A DNA stretch of 44,599 nucleotides, from contig DHSO01000013.1 of assembly GCA_002410505.1 (NCBI GenBank), positions 28,201 to 72,799 on the forward strand, read 5' to 3'. Below are positions 8,277-18,400 of this stretch, piece after piece. Numbering within the stretch: position 1 is the first letter of the stretch; each line of letters opens with the position of its first letter. Source of the DNA: Cloacimonetes bacterium UBA5284 (lineage in GTDB: Bacteria; Cloacimonadota; Cloacimonadia; Cloacimonadales; Cloacimonadaceae). Below the pieces are notes generated by a model, which ran no database searches, was not told where the DNA came from, and saw nothing but the letters and a program-made list of their open reading frames with translations. The translations under genes and the position numbers were made by a program.

Positions 8277-9610
8277 AGATTTTGATGTTTACTTGGGAAT
8301 TCCCTCCACTTATCTCCGGAGGATTGGGTATGGCTTGCTATGGCATGGTGAAAGCTTTGCTCAGTTTGGGTATCAAGATCGATCTTGTATTGCCTACCAG
8401 GGAAGAAGTGTATTTTCCTTTGCGTGAAGTAAACGATGTAGATACACTGCCCACTGTCTTCATAGACCCCCAAAAACAAGTGAAATATGAAAGCATGCAG
8501 TTTCACGATTCCATCGATCGCTTGGAATACATCGGGATAAACCGGAGACCGGAATCCTATTTTCAGCTGGCAGAAATCTCTCGCTATGCCAGCTCCTTGA
8601 AGCAGGATTACTGGTTTACGAAAACTGTGACTACAGATGAGCATGAACTTTGGACTCAAATGATTAACAATCTCATCGGAGAAGAAGATCTTATTCGCAA
8701 GGTACAGGAATATACCTTGCGGGCAGAACGGGTAGCAAAGATGTTGGAATTTGACATGATCCATGCCCACGATTGGCTTACCTATCCCGCCGGAATGCTG
8801 GCCAGAAAGATCAGTAATAAACCGCTTGTAGTTCATATTCATGCTACAGAGTTTGACCGCGCCGGGGGTCCCGGAGACGAACGTATCCACAAAATCGAAC
8901 ATGCAGGTATGACCTTTGCGGACCGAGTGATAGCCGTATCTCAATACACCGCGCAAATGATAATGAGCCGTTACCGCATCGATACCGGGAAGATCCGCAT
9001 CATTCACAACGCTTTCACAATCCCTGAAAATGCCGTGTTAAGCAAAGACAGGATCTTCCAGGGGCCTGTGATCCTCTTCCTGGGACGCATTACTCTACAA
9101 AAAGGCCCGGATTATTTCCTGGATATGGCACAAAGGGTATTACAGACACATCCAGATGCACGATTCATCATGGCTGGTACTGGAGATATGAGCCGACGGC
9201 TATTGCGCCGTTCTGCAACCGTAAAGCTGAAAAACCGCTTTCTCTTTACCGGTTTCCTGAATCGTAAGCAAGTAGAGAAGGTGCTGCGAGCAGCGGATAT
9301 TTATGTGTTACCTTCGGTCTCCGAGCCCTTTGGCATCAGTCCTCTGGAAGCTATGGCCTATGGTATTACATCCATCATATCAAAGCAATCCGGTGTAGCA
9401 GAAGTGGTGAAACACGCTTTCAAAATAGATTTTTGGGATGTGGATTTGTGGGTGGAAACAATCAATCACCTCATCGAGCATCCTGAGTACTGTGCAAAAA
9501 TAGGGATCGAAGGAATGCGGGAAGTGAATAAGATTCAATGGGAAGAAGCCGCTGAAAAGATCAGACAACTCTACAGCTCAACACTGGCAGCTTACATCCG
9601 CAACAATTAA
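8273..9610 (+). CDS. Glycogen/starch-synthase-like glycosyltransferase (GT-B)
   Basis: 445 residues. N-terminal GT-B domain begins MKILMFTWEFPPLISGGLGMACYGMVKALLSLG, the KxGGL-like loop of starch and glycogen synthases (here SGGLG), with HAHDW at about 163-167. The C-terminal nucleotide-sugar domain has LFLGRITLQKGPDYF and the SEPFGISPLEAMAYG motif (about 349-363) with the conserved E-x7-E. Probable role: elongation of alpha-1,4-glucan from ADP- or UDP-glucose. I start at ATG 8273, which overlaps the previous stop by 4 bases and has a GGGGGTGAGG Shine-Dalgarno; the longer open frame upstream adds 36 residues without family similarity. The exact donor cannot be read from sequence. Confidence 0.9.
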   Translation: MKILMFTWEFPPLISGGLGMACYGMVKALLSLGIKIDLVLPTREEVYFPLREVNDVDTLPTVFIDPQKQVKYESMQFHDSIDRLEYIGINRRPESYFQLAEISRYASSLKQDYWFTKTVTTDEHELWTQMINNLIGEEDLIRKVQEYTLRAERVAKMLEFDMIHAHDWLTYPAGMLARKISNKPLVVHIHATEFDRAGGPGDERIHKIEHAGMTFADRVIAVSQYTAQMIMSRYRIDTGKIRIIHNAFTIPENAVLSKDRIFQGPVILFLGRITLQKGPDYFLDMAQRVLQTHPDARFIMAGTGDMSRRLLRRSATVKLKNRFLFTGFLNRKQVEKVLRAADIYVLPSVSEPFGISPLEAMAYGITSIISKQSGVAEVVKHAFKIDFWDVDLWVETINHLIEHPEYCAKIGIEGMREVNKIQWEEAAEKIRQLYSSTLAAYIRNN

Positions 9611-9622
9611 AGAGGAGCCGGC

Positions 9623-10822
9623 ATGCTGAATATCATATTTTACTTTCAGGTTCACCAACCCAATCGCCTTACTCATTACAATGTTCTGGATATCGGTCAA
9701 AACAGCCCGATGTTTGATGACAAGCTAAATATGGATGTGATGAAAAAGGTGGCAGACAAGTGTTATTTGCCTACAAACAAGCTACTCCTCGATCTCATCA
9801 AAGAGCATGAGGGACGCTTCAAGATTGCCTTTTCGATCACCGGGACGGCTATAGAACAATTCAAACTATATAGCCCGGAAACACTTGATTCATTCAAAGC
9901 CCTTGTGGATACCGGATGCGTGGAACTAATAGGGGAGACCTATTACCATTCACTTGCTTTTTTGTATGATTCGAACGAGTTTTTGGATCAAGTAGCCATG
10001 CATCGCGACCTGATGAAGGAGGAATTCGGCTATTACACCGAAACTTTCCGTAATACAGAGCTCATCTATCAAGATCGCTTGTCGGATCTTATCTTTGAAA
10101 TCCCAGGTTTTAAGACCATCCTGACAGAGGGAGTGGACAGAGTCTTGCAGTGGCGCTCACCACTGTACGCATACAAGAACTATTCCAAGCGCATAAGCCT
10201 TCTGTTCAAATACTACCAATTGGCGGACGACATCGCGTTTCGTTTTTCAAATCGAGACTGGCCGGAATATCCGCTAACAGTAGATAAATTCGTAAGCTGG
10301 ATCGATAAGCTGACCTTGAATGAAAGCAAGGGGCGAAACCAGTTCCTGAATCTCTTCATGGATTACGAAACATTTGGTGAGCATCAATGGGCGTCCACGG
10401 GTATCTTCGATTTTATGCGCCATTTCCCCGCGGCTGTATTGAAATATCAGCATCTTGGCTTTGCGTTCCCCAAGGAAGCTGCAGATTTATCCAACTATCA
10501 GCAGGAGTCCATTTCTTTCCCCGAGCCGGTTTCATGGGCAGACGCTGAACGTGATCTCTCGGCATGGCTGGAGAACGATATGCAACACAACGCAATAGAA
10601 ACCCTTTATGAACTTATGGAAAAGGTAAAAGCAAAGGGAGATCCGGATCTATTGCGTACTGCTCGCTTGCTGAGTACTTCGGATCACTTTTACTACATGT
10701 GTGCCAAATACTTCCAGGATGGCGACGTGCACAAATACTTCTCGCCCTACGACTCCCCGGATCAGGCATACATATACTATATAAACGCTCTGGCAGAGCT
10801 GGAAGAAAGACTCTTGAGGTAA
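9623..10822 (+). CDS. GH57 family alpha-amylase/glucanotransferase
   Basis: 399 residues, a single-domain glycoside hydrolase family 57 enzyme. The N-terminal YFQVHQPNRL (GH57 region 1), SITGTAIEQ (region 2), ELIGETYYHSLAFL, FRNTELIY with the nucleophile glutamate (about 145, region 3) and LFMDYETFGEH with the acid/base aspartate (about 244, region 4) are all present. Acts retaining on alpha-1,4-glucans in the cytoplasm (no signal peptide). It sits 12 bases after the glycosyltransferase with an AGAGGAG ribosome binding site, and completes the debranching enzyme-synthase-amylase set. Transglycosylase, branching or hydrolytic activity cannot be distinguished by eye. Confidence 0.9.
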   Translation: MLNIIFYFQVHQPNRLTHYNVLDIGQNSPMFDDKLNMDVMKKVADKCYLPTNKLLLDLIKEHEGRFKIAFSITGTAIEQFKLYSPETLDSFKALVDTGCVELIGETYYHSLAFLYDSNEFLDQVAMHRDLMKEEFGYYTETFRNTELIYQDRLSDLIFEIPGFKTILTEGVDRVLQWRSPLYAYKNYSKRISLLFKYYQLADDIAFRFSNRDWPEYPLTVDKFVSWIDKLTLNESKGRNQFLNLFMDYETFGEHQWASTGIFDFMRHFPAAVLKYQHLGFAFPKEAADLSNYQQESISFPEPVSWADAERDLSAWLENDMQHNAIETLYELMEKVKAKGDPDLLRTARLLSTSDHFYYMCAKYFQDGDVHKYFSPYDSPDQAYIYYINALAELEERLLR

Positions 10823-10825
10823 AAC

Positions 10826-12241
10826 ATGACAAAAGGCAAAGTACTCATTTTAGAAGACGATGTTGTTCTGGCAGATCAGGTTGCTTTAGTCCTGAATAGA
10901 TATAACTACGAAGTACTGATCACTGCTAATTCAGATCTCTTTTTTGAAGAGCTTCGAGTTTTTAATCCGGATGTAATCTTATTGGATGTCTATCTTGTGG
11001 GCAGCAAACTAAACGGTATCCAGGTCCTGAAGCATCTGAAAGACAAGATGGATCTGAATTACAAGGTGATCGTGATTTCCGGAGAGGTTAGCTCTACCCA
11101 AGTGCAAGAGATCCGAGATCTGGGAGCTTACCATTTCATCGAGAAAGGCAGCAGCTTCAGTACAAATCAACTCCTCTTACATATAGACAATGCCATCACC
11201 TTGAAACGACAGGAAGAAGAACATATCGGGCTTCAGATTGAATACATAAACATGAAAAAGCAATTCACCCGGAGTTTTCCTTTTATCGGGGAAAGCGACG
11301 CGATCAAACAAGTTCGAGAGAAGATACATAAGTTAGCGGAGGTAGACGAAGATCTCTTTCTGATAGGTGAGACCGGCACTGGAAAAGAAGTGGCCGCAAA
11401 CTATTATTACATCAGCTCTCAACGCTTTGGCAAACCTTTCCATACCCTCAATTGCTCCGCGTTGACGGAGTCGCTGATAGAAAGTGAGCTCTTTGGTCAT
11501 GTGAAAGGCAGCTTTACCAGTGCTGATAGGAATAAAACAGGTTTCTTCGAAGAGTGCAGCAATGGTTTGCTATTTCTGGATGAGGTAACCAACCTTTCTT
11601 TGATAGCTCAATCCAAAATTCTACGAGCCATCGAGAACAAAGAGATACAGGTGGTGGGTGGTTCCATGAAAAAAGTGTCCACTCGCCTGATCTTCGCTTC
11701 AAATGCGAATAGAGACGTTTTGAACGATCCTGAGCAGTTTCGCAGAGACCTCTACTATCGTATTGAGGGCAACATTGTAGAGTTGCCTGCCTTGCGAGAT
11801 AGAGGCGAAGATATCCTCCTGCTGATGAGTTTCTTCCTTACTAACTTCTCGCATCAATACAACATCAACGACCAATTGGACTTAACTACGCTCAAGAGTG
11901 GTCTGCTTAGCTATTCCTGGCCCGGTAATATCCGGGAGTTACGAAACTTCTGTAAGTTCATGATGATCAACGAAAAGAACATCACAAACGCAACCATCTT
12001 GAAACATCTGGAACACAAACTGAATGGAAAAGACAAAGTCTGCTACGATGACAACACAAGATATATGGAGATCCCTACTTTGAAAGAGAGCATCGCCCAA
12101 TACGAAAGAGACTACCTTATACATCATCTGGAACAGAACTCATGGCAGGTATCCAAGACCGCGCGTAGTATCGGTATTGAGCGCACTACTCTATACAAGA
12201 AAATCAAGCAGCTCAAAATATCCAATTATATTGAGGAATAA
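10826..12241 (+). CDS. NtrC-family response regulator with altered sigma-54 loop
   Basis: 471 residues in three domains. Receiver (about 1-120): acidic pair D11-D12, phospho-acceptor D54 in NPDVILLD, and the conserved lysine in HFIEKG. AAA+ domain (about 150-390): Walker A GETGTGKE (about 180), Walker B LLFLDEV (about 250) and the arginine finger in FRRDLYYR. The loop that contacts sigma-54 reads GSFTSA instead of the canonical GAFTGA. C-terminal Fis-type helix-turn-helix (about 430-470, SWQVSKTARSIGIERTTLYKKIKQL). The gene starts 3 bases after the GH57 stop, so it is co-transcribed with the glucan enzymes; no sensor kinase is nearby. It probably links a signal to this or another regulon. Whether it still works with sigma-54 is open. 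Confidence 0.92.
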   Translation: MTKGKVLILEDDVVLADQVALVLNRYNYEVLITANSDLFFEELRVFNPDVILLDVYLVGSKLNGIQVLKHLKDKMDLNYKVIVISGEVSSTQVQEIRDLGAYHFIEKGSSFSTNQLLLHIDNAITLKRQEEEHIGLQIEYINMKKQFTRSFPFIGESDAIKQVREKIHKLAEVDEDLFLIGETGTGKEVAANYYYISSQRFGKPFHTLNCSALTESLIESELFGHVKGSFTSADRNKTGFFEECSNGLLFLDEVTNLSLIAQSKILRAIENKEIQVVGGSMKKVSTRLIFASNANRDVLNDPEQFRRDLYYRIEGNIVELPALRDRGEDILLLMSFFLTNFSHQYNINDQLDLTTLKSGLLSYSWPGNIRELRNFCKFMMINEKNITNATILKHLEHKLNGKDKVCYDDNTRYMEIPTLKESIAQYERDYLIHHLEQNSWQVSKTARSIGIERTTLYKKIKQLKISNYIEE

Positions 12242-12248
12242 AAAGTAA

Positions 12249-13115
12249 ATGCTAAAGGACAATCTGGGTATACGCTTGTTTGCCCTCTTTCTGGCGATAC
12301 TAATCTGGCTTCAATCGGTATTGGTATCCGAACACCGTAGTGTGGTATCTCTGCCTGTCAACCTGAGAAACATGCCACAGAATATCACTCTGGAAAACTT
12401 GCCCCAAAGCATACCTTTTGCTGTGAAAGGCAAGGGACTGGATATAATCCGCTTAATGATGGCGAAGCCGAGGGTCAATATCGATGCCGCCAGCATTACT
12501 CCCAATACAGAGATTATCTCCTTGGAAAACTATGTGATAGACATGCCCGAAAATGTAGATGTCAGCTTGTTGGGACCTGCAGATACAGATCAATTAGCTA
12601 TTCAAGCCGATGTATTTCACCGGAAAACTGTAAATGTAGAGCTCACTTTTGCTGATGCGCTCACTCAAAGTCGAATGAAAGAACTGCGCTATACTCTTAA
12701 TCCTTCGAAAGTAACCATTTTTGGCCCCAAAAGCCGGATCACAAACCTCGTAAGCATCAAAAGTAAGGCCATCACTCAGGATATGCTGGCCGATGCCAGA
12801 CACGAGCTGGAGCTACAAATACCCGGCAATGATATCAGTGTATCCGATAAAAGTGTATTGCTCAGTATCTCCGGAGCGCAGGAGAGTAGCAAAGTATATC
12901 CCAATATAGCTTTGGATCAAATCTATACGCCTTCCAGCATAGCGGTGAGATTGTCCGGTCCCGGAGCCGCTCTGGACAGGCTTGCAGGATCACAAATAAA
13001 AGCAGTTGTCAGTGAGGAAGCAGACGAAGCAGGACTATTTAGTGTAGATCTCATTTTACCTGATGACATTCAGGTGATTGCCATTACTCCGGATAAGGTT
13101 CGCAAACGCAGATGA
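12249..13115 (+). CDS. YbbR/CdaR-like membrane-anchored protein
   Basis: 288 residues: an N-terminal anchor (about 8-26, IRLFALFLAILIWLQSVLV) followed by extracytoplasmic beta domains of the YbbR type, with recurring (L/I)P-V-x-(L/V)-x-N and G-P-x-S-x-(I/V/L) patterns, for example SLPVNLRNMPQ, VTIFGPKSRITNL and VRLSGPGAALDRL. In Firmicutes the same family (CdaR) controls the diadenylate cyclase CdaA and is encoded next to it. Here the neighbours are the NtrC-like gene (7 bases upstream) and tsaD (4-base overlap), and no cdaA or glmM is in the window. A c-di-AMP role is therefore only an analogy. Confidence 0.8.
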   Translation: MLKDNLGIRLFALFLAILIWLQSVLVSEHRSVVSLPVNLRNMPQNITLENLPQSIPFAVKGKGLDIIRLMMAKPRVNIDAASITPNTEIISLENYVIDMPENVDVSLLGPADTDQLAIQADVFHRKTVNVELTFADALTQSRMKELRYTLNPSKVTIFGPKSRITNLVSIKSKAITQDMLADARHELELQIPGNDISVSDKSVLLSISGAQESSKVYPNIALDQIYTPSSIAVRLSGPGAALDRLAGSQIKAVVSEEADEAGLFSVDLILPDDIQVIAITPDKVRKRR

Positions 13116-14122
13116 ATCTGATCCTGGCCTTTGAATCCTCTTGCGACGATACGTCCGTAGCCATTCTAGACACTAATTATAAGGTATTGTCAAACTTGAT
13201 CTCCGGTCAACCGGAGCATCTGGAATTTGGTGGTGTCTTACCAGAGCTGGCATCCAGATTGCACATGAAGAACATCATGCAGCTCTGCCAGTTGTCTCTG
13301 CAACAAGCCGGCATCAGCCTAAGGGATATTTCAGCAGTAGCAGTATCCATTAACCCCGGTTTGATCGGTTCTCTGATCGTAGGGCTATCCTTCGCCAAAA
13401 GCCTGGCATGGACTCTTAAGATTCCTCTGATCACAGTAAACCATTTGTTGAGTCACATCTTCGCAAATTATATCGATCATCCGGATCTTACTCCACCTTA
13501 TCTGGCATTGGTGGTTTCAGGCGGGCACACAGAAATGGTTCATTTTCAGAGTGACACAGAGTTTGAGGTGATTGGCAAGACTTTGGATGATGCGGCTGGA
13601 GAAACCTTCGATAAAGCGGCAAAGCTGCTTGGTCTGGGTTTTCCAGGTGGTCCTGTTATCGATAAACTGGCCACCTCCGGCGATAGTAGATTTGTGAAAT
13701 TGCCTCAACCATTGCCCCGGAAAGATAATTTTAATTTTAGCTACAGCGGACTCAAAACCGCCATTCGCAATTACATTGAAGATCAAGATGAAGCCTGTAT
13801 CAGACACAATATCCACGACATCGCCGCATCTATTCAAGCAGCGATAGTAAACCCATTGATCACAAAAACTATACGGAAAGCCAGAGCGCTAGGCATCTCA
13901 AAAATACTATTAGCAGGAGGAGTCGCGGCAAATTCCGCCCTTCGCCGGGGCATGTATACGCAAGCCTCGAAACACGGTATAGAGGTTTATTATCCCTCTT
14001 TATCTTTGTGTATGGACAACGCCGCCATGGTAGCTGCCGCGGCTATTCCAAAATACAAAGCGGGGCTTTACTCGCCGTTATCGGTAAACGCCAATTCATT
14101 GAAAGGGACAAAACTGCTATAA
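13112..14122 (+). CDS. tsaD: tRNA t6A synthesis transferase TsaD
   Basis: 336 residues, normal size for TsaD/Gcp. Transfers threonylcarbamoyl to A37 of tRNAs that read ANN codons, together with TsaB, TsaC and TsaE, none of which are in the window. Visible motifs: ESSCDDTSVAIL at the N-terminus, the metal-binding NHLLSHIF (about 110-117, HxxxH), VVSGGHTEM, DDAAGETFDKAAKLLGLGFPGGP, and LAGGVAANSALR with CMDNAAMVAAA near the C-terminus. ATG overlaps the previous stop (ATGA). Confidence 0.97.
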   Translation: MNLILAFESSCDDTSVAILDTNYKVLSNLISGQPEHLEFGGVLPELASRLHMKNIMQLCQLSLQQAGISLRDISAVAVSINPGLIGSLIVGLSFAKSLAWTLKIPLITVNHLLSHIFANYIDHPDLTPPYLALVVSGGHTEMVHFQSDTEFEVIGKTLDDAAGETFDKAAKLLGLGFPGGPVIDKLATSGDSRFVKLPQPLPRKDNFNFSYSGLKTAIRNYIEDQDEACIRHNIHDIAASIQAAIVNPLITKTIRKARALGISKILLAGGVAANSALRRGMYTQASKHGIEVYYPSLSLCMDNAAMVAAAAIPKYKAGLYSPLSVNANSLKGTKLL

Positions 14123-14186
14123 GACTCACACTAGGTCTCAATATCTTGAATCATAACAAAATAAAATGAACATGGATAGGAAATAA

Positions 14187-15293
14187 ATGAACTACATAAT
14201 TACCGGAATATCATATAATGGTAAGCTCTGCGAACAACCTGACAACGACACGATTGTGATGAGTGGGGAAGAGCTAGGCAAGTCAAATGTCCGTTTCACG
14301 AAAGAAGACAAAATCTATGTGCCCTCAGAAAGCTCTCTGAGTACAGTGATGGAACACATGGACGATGAATCCCTCAAAGCGGGTATATCCCGGCTGAAGG
14401 ATAAGTATCTGTGCCGGGAAGCCTTAAAACCACTGTATCCGGATTTCTTTTTTGCCACAGCACAGCTTGGTGATCTTGCCAACTTCAATACTAAAGGTAA
14501 AAAGATAGTTATCAAGCCGCGTAAAGGATTCTTTGGAACCGGAGTGCGGATCGTGGAAGTGCATTCTGACCTGGCTGAGGTTGCCCGGGAGATCAAAAGG
14601 GAAGTATTGGAAAACGCGCGCTATTTCCCGGATTCAATTCTCAGCAGAGAAGAGTTTATCCTCGAAGAATTCATTTCCGGCGAGGAGTTCGCGGTTGATA
14701 TGTTCTATGACCAAGAAGGTGTACCGGCAATCATGAACATATACAGCCATCCCGAGGCTGCGAATAGTAGCTATGACCACTTGATGTACTACAACAATAA
14801 AGCCGTATTCGAGCGTTATCTGAAACCCTTGACCCGGTTGTTTATCAAACTGGGTGATGCCTTGAATTTAAAGTCTTTCCCGATCCATGCGGAATTCAAA
14901 TTGCAGAATGATAATTTTGTTCCCATAGAGTTCAATCCTATGCGCTATGGTGGTTTCGGCTTGGCTGATCTTACAAAACTCAGCTATGGTTTCGATCCCA
15001 TTTCATGCTATTTCACAGATCAGCACTTAAATTGGGCAGAAATTTGGAGAGACAGGGATAAATCCCACTACGCATTTATCCTTGCCTACAATGGTACGGA
15101 AGCAGATGTGGATACTATGTGCCCGGATCACGCCAAATTACAAGCCTGTCTCAAAGAAAATGCCAATCTGCTGGATTACATTCAACTGGATCATACCCAA
15201 AATCCTGTGTTCGCCATCGCCTACATTCACTCGCACAGCAAAAAGGACATGCTGAATCTACTAAATATGGAGTTCAATGACTTCTTCATCTAA
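14187..15293 (+). CDS. ATP-grasp family ligase of unknown substrate
   Basis: 368 residues, cytoplasmic. The ATP-grasp fold is visible: KPRKGFFGTGVRIVE (about 110-124, the glycine-rich lid loop with its ATP-binding lysine), the hinge ILEEFISGEEFAVDMF (about 157-172) and the metal-binding end HAEFKLQNDNFVPIEFNPMRYGG (about 231-253), where E and N of EFNPMR coordinate Mg-ATP. The N-terminal 100 residues and the C-terminal 100 are not recognised. The family joins a carboxylate to an amine or thiol using ATP. It stands alone between tsaD (64-base gap) and the large secreted protein, so context does not reveal the substrate. Confidence 0.8.
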   Translation: MNYIITGISYNGKLCEQPDNDTIVMSGEELGKSNVRFTKEDKIYVPSESSLSTVMEHMDDESLKAGISRLKDKYLCREALKPLYPDFFFATAQLGDLANFNTKGKKIVIKPRKGFFGTGVRIVEVHSDLAEVAREIKREVLENARYFPDSILSREEFILEEFISGEEFAVDMFYDQEGVPAIMNIYSHPEAANSSYDHLMYYNNKAVFERYLKPLTRLFIKLGDALNLKSFPIHAEFKLQNDNFVPIEFNPMRYGGFGLADLTKLSYGFDPISCYFTDQHLNWAEIWRDRDKSHYAFILAYNGTEADVDTMCPDHAKLQACLKENANLLDYIQLDHTQNPVFAIAYIHSHSKKDMLNLLNMEFNDFFI

Positions 15294-15316
15294 ACCAATA
15301 CTTTGAGCTATCAGGA

Positions 15317-15332
15317 TACTGAACCATCAGTA
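15317..15332 (+). repeat. Small hairpin after the ATP-grasp gene
   Basis: TACTGA (15317-15322) and TCAGTA (15327-15332) form a 6-base-pair stem with an ACCA loop; weaker outer arms CTATC (15308-15312) and GATAG (15345-15349) could extend the fold. There is no T-run, so it is at best a weak transcript-end structure. Confidence 0.35.
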
Positions 15333-15404
15333 CGGCTTTAGCCCGATAGTGCAAATCCGGCAAAGCAGAATTAATGTACTCGGTAGGTACGGAACAAATA
15401 ATGC

Positions 15405-15437
15405 TTGACTTATTTGTATTGTGCCGCTTTCTTGACG
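15405..15437 (+). promoter_or_regulatory. Two CTTGAC motifs before the large secreted-protein gene
   Basis: TTGACT (15405-15410) and TTGACG (15432-15437) lie 73 and 46 bases before the ATG at 15478. The second is followed by GTAAAAGG, close to the TTGACATAAAAG sequence found at 4534 and 19633. No canonical -10 stands at 16-18 bases from either. An AGGAGAATCC ribosome binding site precedes the ATG. Confidence 0.35.
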
Positions 15438-15477
15438 GTAAAAGGATTTATTAGATCAGATATATATAGGAGAATCC

Positions 15478-18400
15478 ATGAAAAAAGCATTGCTCTTTAT
15501 TGGGATACTTTCCATCTTGGTATCCTTACCCGCTTACCTCATCGAAAATGCCTCTTTGGAGCAATTCCTGATTGGTACAGAAGAAGCCTGCGAATATGAC
15601 AATTGGGTTTCCCACATAGCGGAGGGAATTGCATCAAACAATTACAATCTGTATGCCCCTTTCGATCGTCAAACCAACGGTTTTGGCGATTTCCGCGTAC
15701 CCACAACCGAGGAGTTAAGCACTTGGGGACAGGTTGTAGACTATTTTTTACTGGGTATGTTGGATGAAGCTCAAGCTACAATCGACAATGCCGGATTCCC
15801 CTATCAGGCTCTTGTCTTCAACGATTCTGATACCGGAAGAAGATACTTCATGCTTCGTGAAATTCCGGATATGAGTTTTACCGATGACAACGGAACCGAA
15901 GATGATTATGACGATGAGCATGGAGCGTTTACTTATGGATGGGGCTTGTATATATACAGGCCACAATCGACACGACCTATTATCGTAACCGCACCACACC
16001 CCACTGATGATTTTTTTACGACGATTATCGGTTACGATTGCCTAAGAACCTGGGATGCCTCATTTCTGTTGATCAATGGCTCCGGACGTGAAGTTCGCTG
16101 GACGAATTCCGGAGCTTACACAAATTCAAAATCCATATCCGACCCCACACGCACAGAAGCGCATCCGTTCAATGTAGCGTACCAAAAGTTTGCTGACAGA
16201 ATTCGTGATCAGTATGGCAGAAGAGAATTCTCTTTCCAGATCCATTCTTACGACTGGAATCGCCACGTAGGCTATACAGACAACCAGATATCAGCCGGAA
16301 ACAACAAGCTATGCCCAAATCTACCAATCCGCGATCTCAGCAGTTTGAAACAAGATCTCATCAATATGGGTGATCATCTAATGATACCTGCCAATACCAT
16401 TGGTATCCACGATGACGTATTTCTAAACCAGTACTATTCGGTAAATTACAGCGTGCACGATTTTATTTTCAGCGATGGGGAGAATGAATATCCAGTCAAC
16501 GATATGATAGACCTTCCCGCTTATTCACAGAATCGGCAGATGATATACACACTAAACGGTTGGAACGATTATGACAGCTTCGAACCTTTCATGCATATTG
16601 AGATGGATGAACTTCCCAATATGTATGAGGAAACCGAGAACGTATATAAATGGTTCTACGGATGGATAGAAGATGAAGGACGCTGGGACATGGAAAACCT
16701 TTTCACCTACCCCAGACAGTATTACTCTCGCTGGATCAATGACCTGGAAAGCCTATATGATGACATGTTTGCTATGAACGATGGCCTCACTCCTCCTATT
16801 CCTGAGAATCTTCACGTGATAAACAATTCGATGCAGTATGTCACGTTGGGTTGGGCTCGCAGTGATGCTTACGATTTTGACAGTTACGAAATCTTGTATT
16901 CCACTACACCCATCAGCGAAGGCAACTACCAGATTTATGACCGAAACAACAAGACTTTTCTAGCCTCTCAGGCATGCGAAAGCATAGATGTATCCGGCTT
17001 GAACAGCAGCTATAACTACTATTTTAAGATCAGAGCACGCGACAAGAATGGGAATTTGTCTGACCTTTCAAACGAAGTGATGTCTACACCCGCAGCCACA
17101 AGCATATCCGGCTTCAAAGCTTATGGAATGGATACTTCAATCAGGCTAGCCTGGGGAACAAATCCGCCCACGGGATTCCTTGGCTTCAATGTATATCGAA
17201 AACAAGAATTTACAGATTACGAAATGATAGATAGCTATACCAGCAGCCCTGCCCTGGTCGCAGGAAATTACAACTTTGAGTATTGGGATTTTGACGTTGT
17301 GAACGGTGAACACTATGAATACAGGATAAGCTCTATAAATAGCAATGGCGTAGAGACAATCCACAACGTTCCCCAAAAAGCCAGTCCAGCTGTCGTGCAC
17401 AGCCTGATCCTGGAAAACCAAACCGGGATGCTGAGCGATGTCGCTACATTCTCGCAAAACCCTTATGCCAGCGATGCTCAGGATACATATTGGGATGTTA
17501 CAAAGCCCGGACCTACTTCAAACTACGTGTGGTTGTCATTCTATGAACAGTATTGGAGTCAATCCGGAGTATATCTGTCTCAGGAAGTAAAAGGCGGTTA
17601 CGATACAAATCAACAGTTAAAAACTTGGATTATCCGCATCCGTTCAGATCAACTGAATGTGCCCTTGTACCTCAGTTTGCCAACCGTTCTGAGAAGCGAA
17701 AAAATCTATATATACGATAATGGTACCGGTAACTGGCACAATATGCAGGATGGCGCATATCAGTTTACGGTTAGCAACAGCAATCCCCGCACCATGACCT
17801 TATATTGGGGCAATATGCAGCCCTCCATCAATCACAATTATATGCCCAATCAAGTACTGCAAGGCGGATACAATACACAATTCTCGTGGTCTCCACAGTA
17901 TCCTTTCCTGATAGATCACGTAAACCTGTATCTGAAGAACGATATTGATTCTCTGATGGTGGCGCAAAACATCCCTACCGGTATCACCAACTACTCGTAC
18001 ACCATACCCAACGCGATCAATATGCCCAAAACCAAAGTTTGCCTCGAGATGGTGTCGGTAGATGGTTTCAGCGAAACCTTCGTATCCCCCCACACCCTTG
18101 CCCTCGTTCCCAGTATCAACACGATGGACAATGTAGCCGGATGGGCAACAAAAAGCAATCCATTCCTCATTCAGAGCTTTAGTATGGCAGAAGCATTCGG
18201 TAACGGTTCCATTGGTTACGTTTGGAATAACCAGTGGCAAGAAGTTCCCAGCTTCGATTTTGGGGCCGGCTATCTGGTTCACGCCACCGAACCGACCACC
18301 ATCAGCAGTGACTCCGCGGTGTTGCGCCTGGCAACCGAATTTGAACTGACAACAGGATGGAATTTGATCGCGAACCCTCACCTATGTGAATACGAAACCT

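Noticed and set aside
8246..9007. 253-residue minus-strand frame
   Set aside because: Antisense to the glycogen-synthase-like gene; low-complexity mixture with no recognisable domain.
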